Below are positions 59,176 to 60,728 of a DNA stretch of 60,728 nucleotides, piece after piece; position 1 is the first letter of the stretch; every line of letters starts with the position of its first letter. The DNA is from Clostridia bacterium (GTDB taxonomy: Bacteria; Bacillota; Clostridia; Oscillospirales; Acutalibacteraceae), in NCBI GenBank assembly GCA_017937865.1, contig JAGBCU010000068.1, forward strand, positions 1-60,728, written 5' to 3'. A program made the position numbers and the translations under genes. The notes beneath the pieces were generated by a model. The model ran no database searches, had not been told where the DNA came from, and was given only the letters and a program-made list of their open reading frames with translations.

Positions 59176-60216
59176 GTGCTTGTATACATATTTATTTTAA
59201 TCGCAATAATTTGCTCGGGTCTTACAGCCGCAAAGAAAAATGAGTTTTTCAAGGATTACTGTTCACCGAAAAACACCGCAACAATCAACGGCATTTTTTC
59301 TGTACTTATTTTTTTAAGCCACTCCGTTCAATACGTAAAGCTTGACGGCGTTTTAGATGCCCCATATTTTGATTTAAGAAGCTTTTTAGGTCAGCTGGTT
59401 GTTGTAACCTACCTTTTTTATTCAGGCTACGGAATTATGGAGTCGGCAAGAAAAAAAGGCACCGCTTACATAAAAGCAATGCCTAAAAACAGACTTTTTA
59501 AGTTGTGGTATCATTTCGCGATAGTTGTAATTCTTTATATTATAACCGCTTTTATTACGGGCAGAAAATTAGATTTATTAAAAACAGTTTTCGCCTTTAC
59601 GGGTGCTACCAGCGTTGGTAACAGTAACTGGTATATGTTCGTTACCTTTGCAATGTATATTATTATAATTGCCGCTTTTCTTATTTTCAAAAAATCGAAC
59701 CGCCTTGCTCTCATTGGTGTATTCGTTTTAACCGGTGTTTTTGCATACGCAGAATATAAATTAGGGCTCGCTTCAAGATTTTATAACACTATATTCTGCT
59801 TCCCTGCGGGTATGCTTTTCTCTGAATTAAAGCCTTACATTGATAAAGCCTTAATGAAAAATGACATCGCTTGGTATACCGGCTTTACTTTAATCGGCGG
59901 TCTTTTCGTTTTCTTTTCACATAACAGAGCCGATTCCGTTATTCACCACTCTGTTTTCGCAATTTTAGGTGCATTACTCGTAACGGTTGCATTTATGAAA
60001 ATCAATGTTTCAAGCTCAATCCTTGATTGGTTTGGCGAGCATATTTTCAGCTTCTTTATTTTACAAAGAATACCAATGGCGCTACTAAAATTTGCAGGAG
60101 TAAATAAAATTCCCGTTGCATTTATCATTTTATCATTCTTCTCAACCGTTTTACTCGCAATGCTTTTCGATACAGCTATGGATAAGCTGGATGGGAAGAT
60201 TTTTGGGAAGAAGTAA
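59176..60216 (+). CDS. Acyltransferase-3-like membrane protein
   Basis: 346 residues with about ten membrane helices. The N-terminal KNTATINGIFSVLIFLSHSVQY matches the R/K-G-x-x-x-x-x-(V/I)xxxH opening of acyltransferase-3 proteins (the catalytic-type His is present), and NSNWYMFVTFAMY is the usual W-Y/F segment. It likely O-acylates a surface glycan or lipid. GTG start five bases after GAGGTGAT; another GTG three codons earlier overlaps the ribosome site. Followed by repeats. Confidence 0.85.
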   Translation: MLVYIFILIAIICSGLTAAKKNEFFKDYCSPKNTATINGIFSVLIFLSHSVQYVKLDGVLDAPYFDLRSFLGQLVVVTYLFYSGYGIMESARKKGTAYIKAMPKNRLFKLWYHFAIVVILYIITAFITGRKLDLLKTVFAFTGATSVGNSNWYMFVTFAMYIIIIAAFLIFKKSNRLALIGVFVLTGVFAYAEYKLGLASRFYNTIFCFPAGMLFSELKPYIDKALMKNDIAWYTGFTLIGGLFVFFSHNRADSVIHHSVFAILGALLVTVAFMKINVSSSILDWFGEHIFSFFILQRIPMALLKFAGVNKIPVAFIILSFFSTVLLAMLFDTAMDKLDGKIFGKK

Positions 60217-60221
60217 GAGAT

Positions 60222-60728
60222 AAATGGGAAATTTCGGAACTGCGTTGCCGAATGCAAGATGCCAGATGCTTCACCAAGTTGCAAATTGCAAATGGCAAGT
60301 GGCAAATTAAGGGTCTGCGACGCAATTATATAAGCTTCGCGGGGAGAAATAAAGTGAAAATTTGCGAAGCATATCCCTCTTTTTTTACGCAGTAAAAAAG
60401 GAGGGGGGACCGACCTTCGATAGACTTAAATTCAGAGGATAGTATATTTCGTGTAAATATACTATCCTTTATTTATTACTGAATCGGGGCGGTGGGTGGT
60501 ACACTACGCGACAAAGGAGCGTAGTTGAATCGTTAGATTCAAATGTAATAACGTTACCGTTATGAGATACTAAAAAAGAACAACCGTAAGGAACGTCCCT
60601 CTGGGTGTTCCGTGTAAATAAACTCACCCATACAATAACGTATAACGGTAAACGACTTGCTCCAAACCAGAACGGGCAGAGCCACGTTCCTTACAGGGTG
60701 AGGTACGGTAGAACAACTGTAAGGAACA
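60222..60728. repeat. Composite intergenic repeat, right copy
   Basis: No credible gene. It contains heptamers of GGCAAAT/GGCAAGT, GGGTCTGCGACGC, AAGCTTCGCGGGG, a TTTTTTACGCaGTAAAAAA hairpin, GGAGGGGGGACC, then 60437-60588 which is the inverted copy of window positions 1-152, and E3 (60584-60696) of the GTAGGGAAC element. Confidence 0.85.

Noticed and set aside
1..60728. tRNA or rRNA genes and prophage
   Set aside because: No cloverleaf-like segments, rRNA signatures, integrase, capsid or portal-like proteins were seen on either strand.

Overview
This window reads like a chromosome segment of an uncultured, low-GC anaerobic Bacillota, most likely a gut or rumen Clostridia of the Oscillospirales/Christensenellales kind. 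The reasons are an oxygen-independent ribonucleotide reductase with its radical-SAM activase, a dockerin-bearing secreted protein, a YtrA-type GntR/ABC operon, HelD, ZapA, DUF896 and DUF1934 genes, strong Shine-Dalgarno sites with frequent GTG/TTG starts, and many consensus sigma-A promoters. The taxonomic placement is inference. I saw no rRNA, tRNA, CRISPR array, phage genes or transposase genes.

Layout. 0-4 kb: minus-strand operon of a duplicated membrane protein, a sialidase-fold protein, an ECF S-component and a uridine-kinase-like enzyme. 4-8.4 kb: deoC diverges from ddl-DUF1934-argS. 8.4-14.1 kb: PHP protein, small membrane protein, then trxB and the anaerobic RNR genes nrdD and nrdG, with NrdR-box-like sites before nrdD. 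14.3-16.2 kb: two related secreted CxxC proteins. 16.4-20.3 kb: GntR-ATPase-permease operon. 20.4-27.2 kb: rmuC, then the operon malQ-HAD-dockerin-glpK. 27.6-32.8 kb: ceramidase-like secreted protein, YjdF-type membrane protein, dCMP deaminase, fba. 32.9-39.2 kb: CapD-type dehydratase with a Gfo/Idh oxidoreductase, PI-PLC-like protein, and zapA-dut-mnmE. 39.4-42.5 kb: CPBP protease, an in-frame TadA-LuxS fusion, metF. 42.6-46.9 kb: DUF896-GNAT-Gfo/Idh-VTT operon and a metallophosphoesterase. 48-54 kb: glyQS, a four-helix-bundle (IVP-type) gene and a heterodimeric ABC exporter. 54.2-60.2 kb: class I lysyl-tRNA synthetase with a C-terminal Trbp111-type domain, GNAT, HelD and an acyltransferase-3-like protein.

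Functional links: LuxS and MetF both serve homocysteine/methionine recycling. TrxB lies next to an NrdD carrying its own redoxin domain, so it may supply the electrons for anaerobic dNTP synthesis. Dut and the dCMP deaminase also feed dTTP synthesis.

The most unusual content lies in two places. The first is two protein fusions, TadA-LuxS and LysRS1-Trbp111. The second is the intergenic DNA, which is full of structured repeats. Two arrays (about 21862-22036 and 27334-27507) share one design: a short core repeated four or five times forward and then four times inverted, with small hairpins of unrelated stem sequence between the copies. A separate 70-76 nt hairpin family has conserved internal loops and changing stems. 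MITE-like elements with terminal inverted repeats are also present. Nearly identical repeats about 150 bp long lie in inverted orientation at the two window ends.
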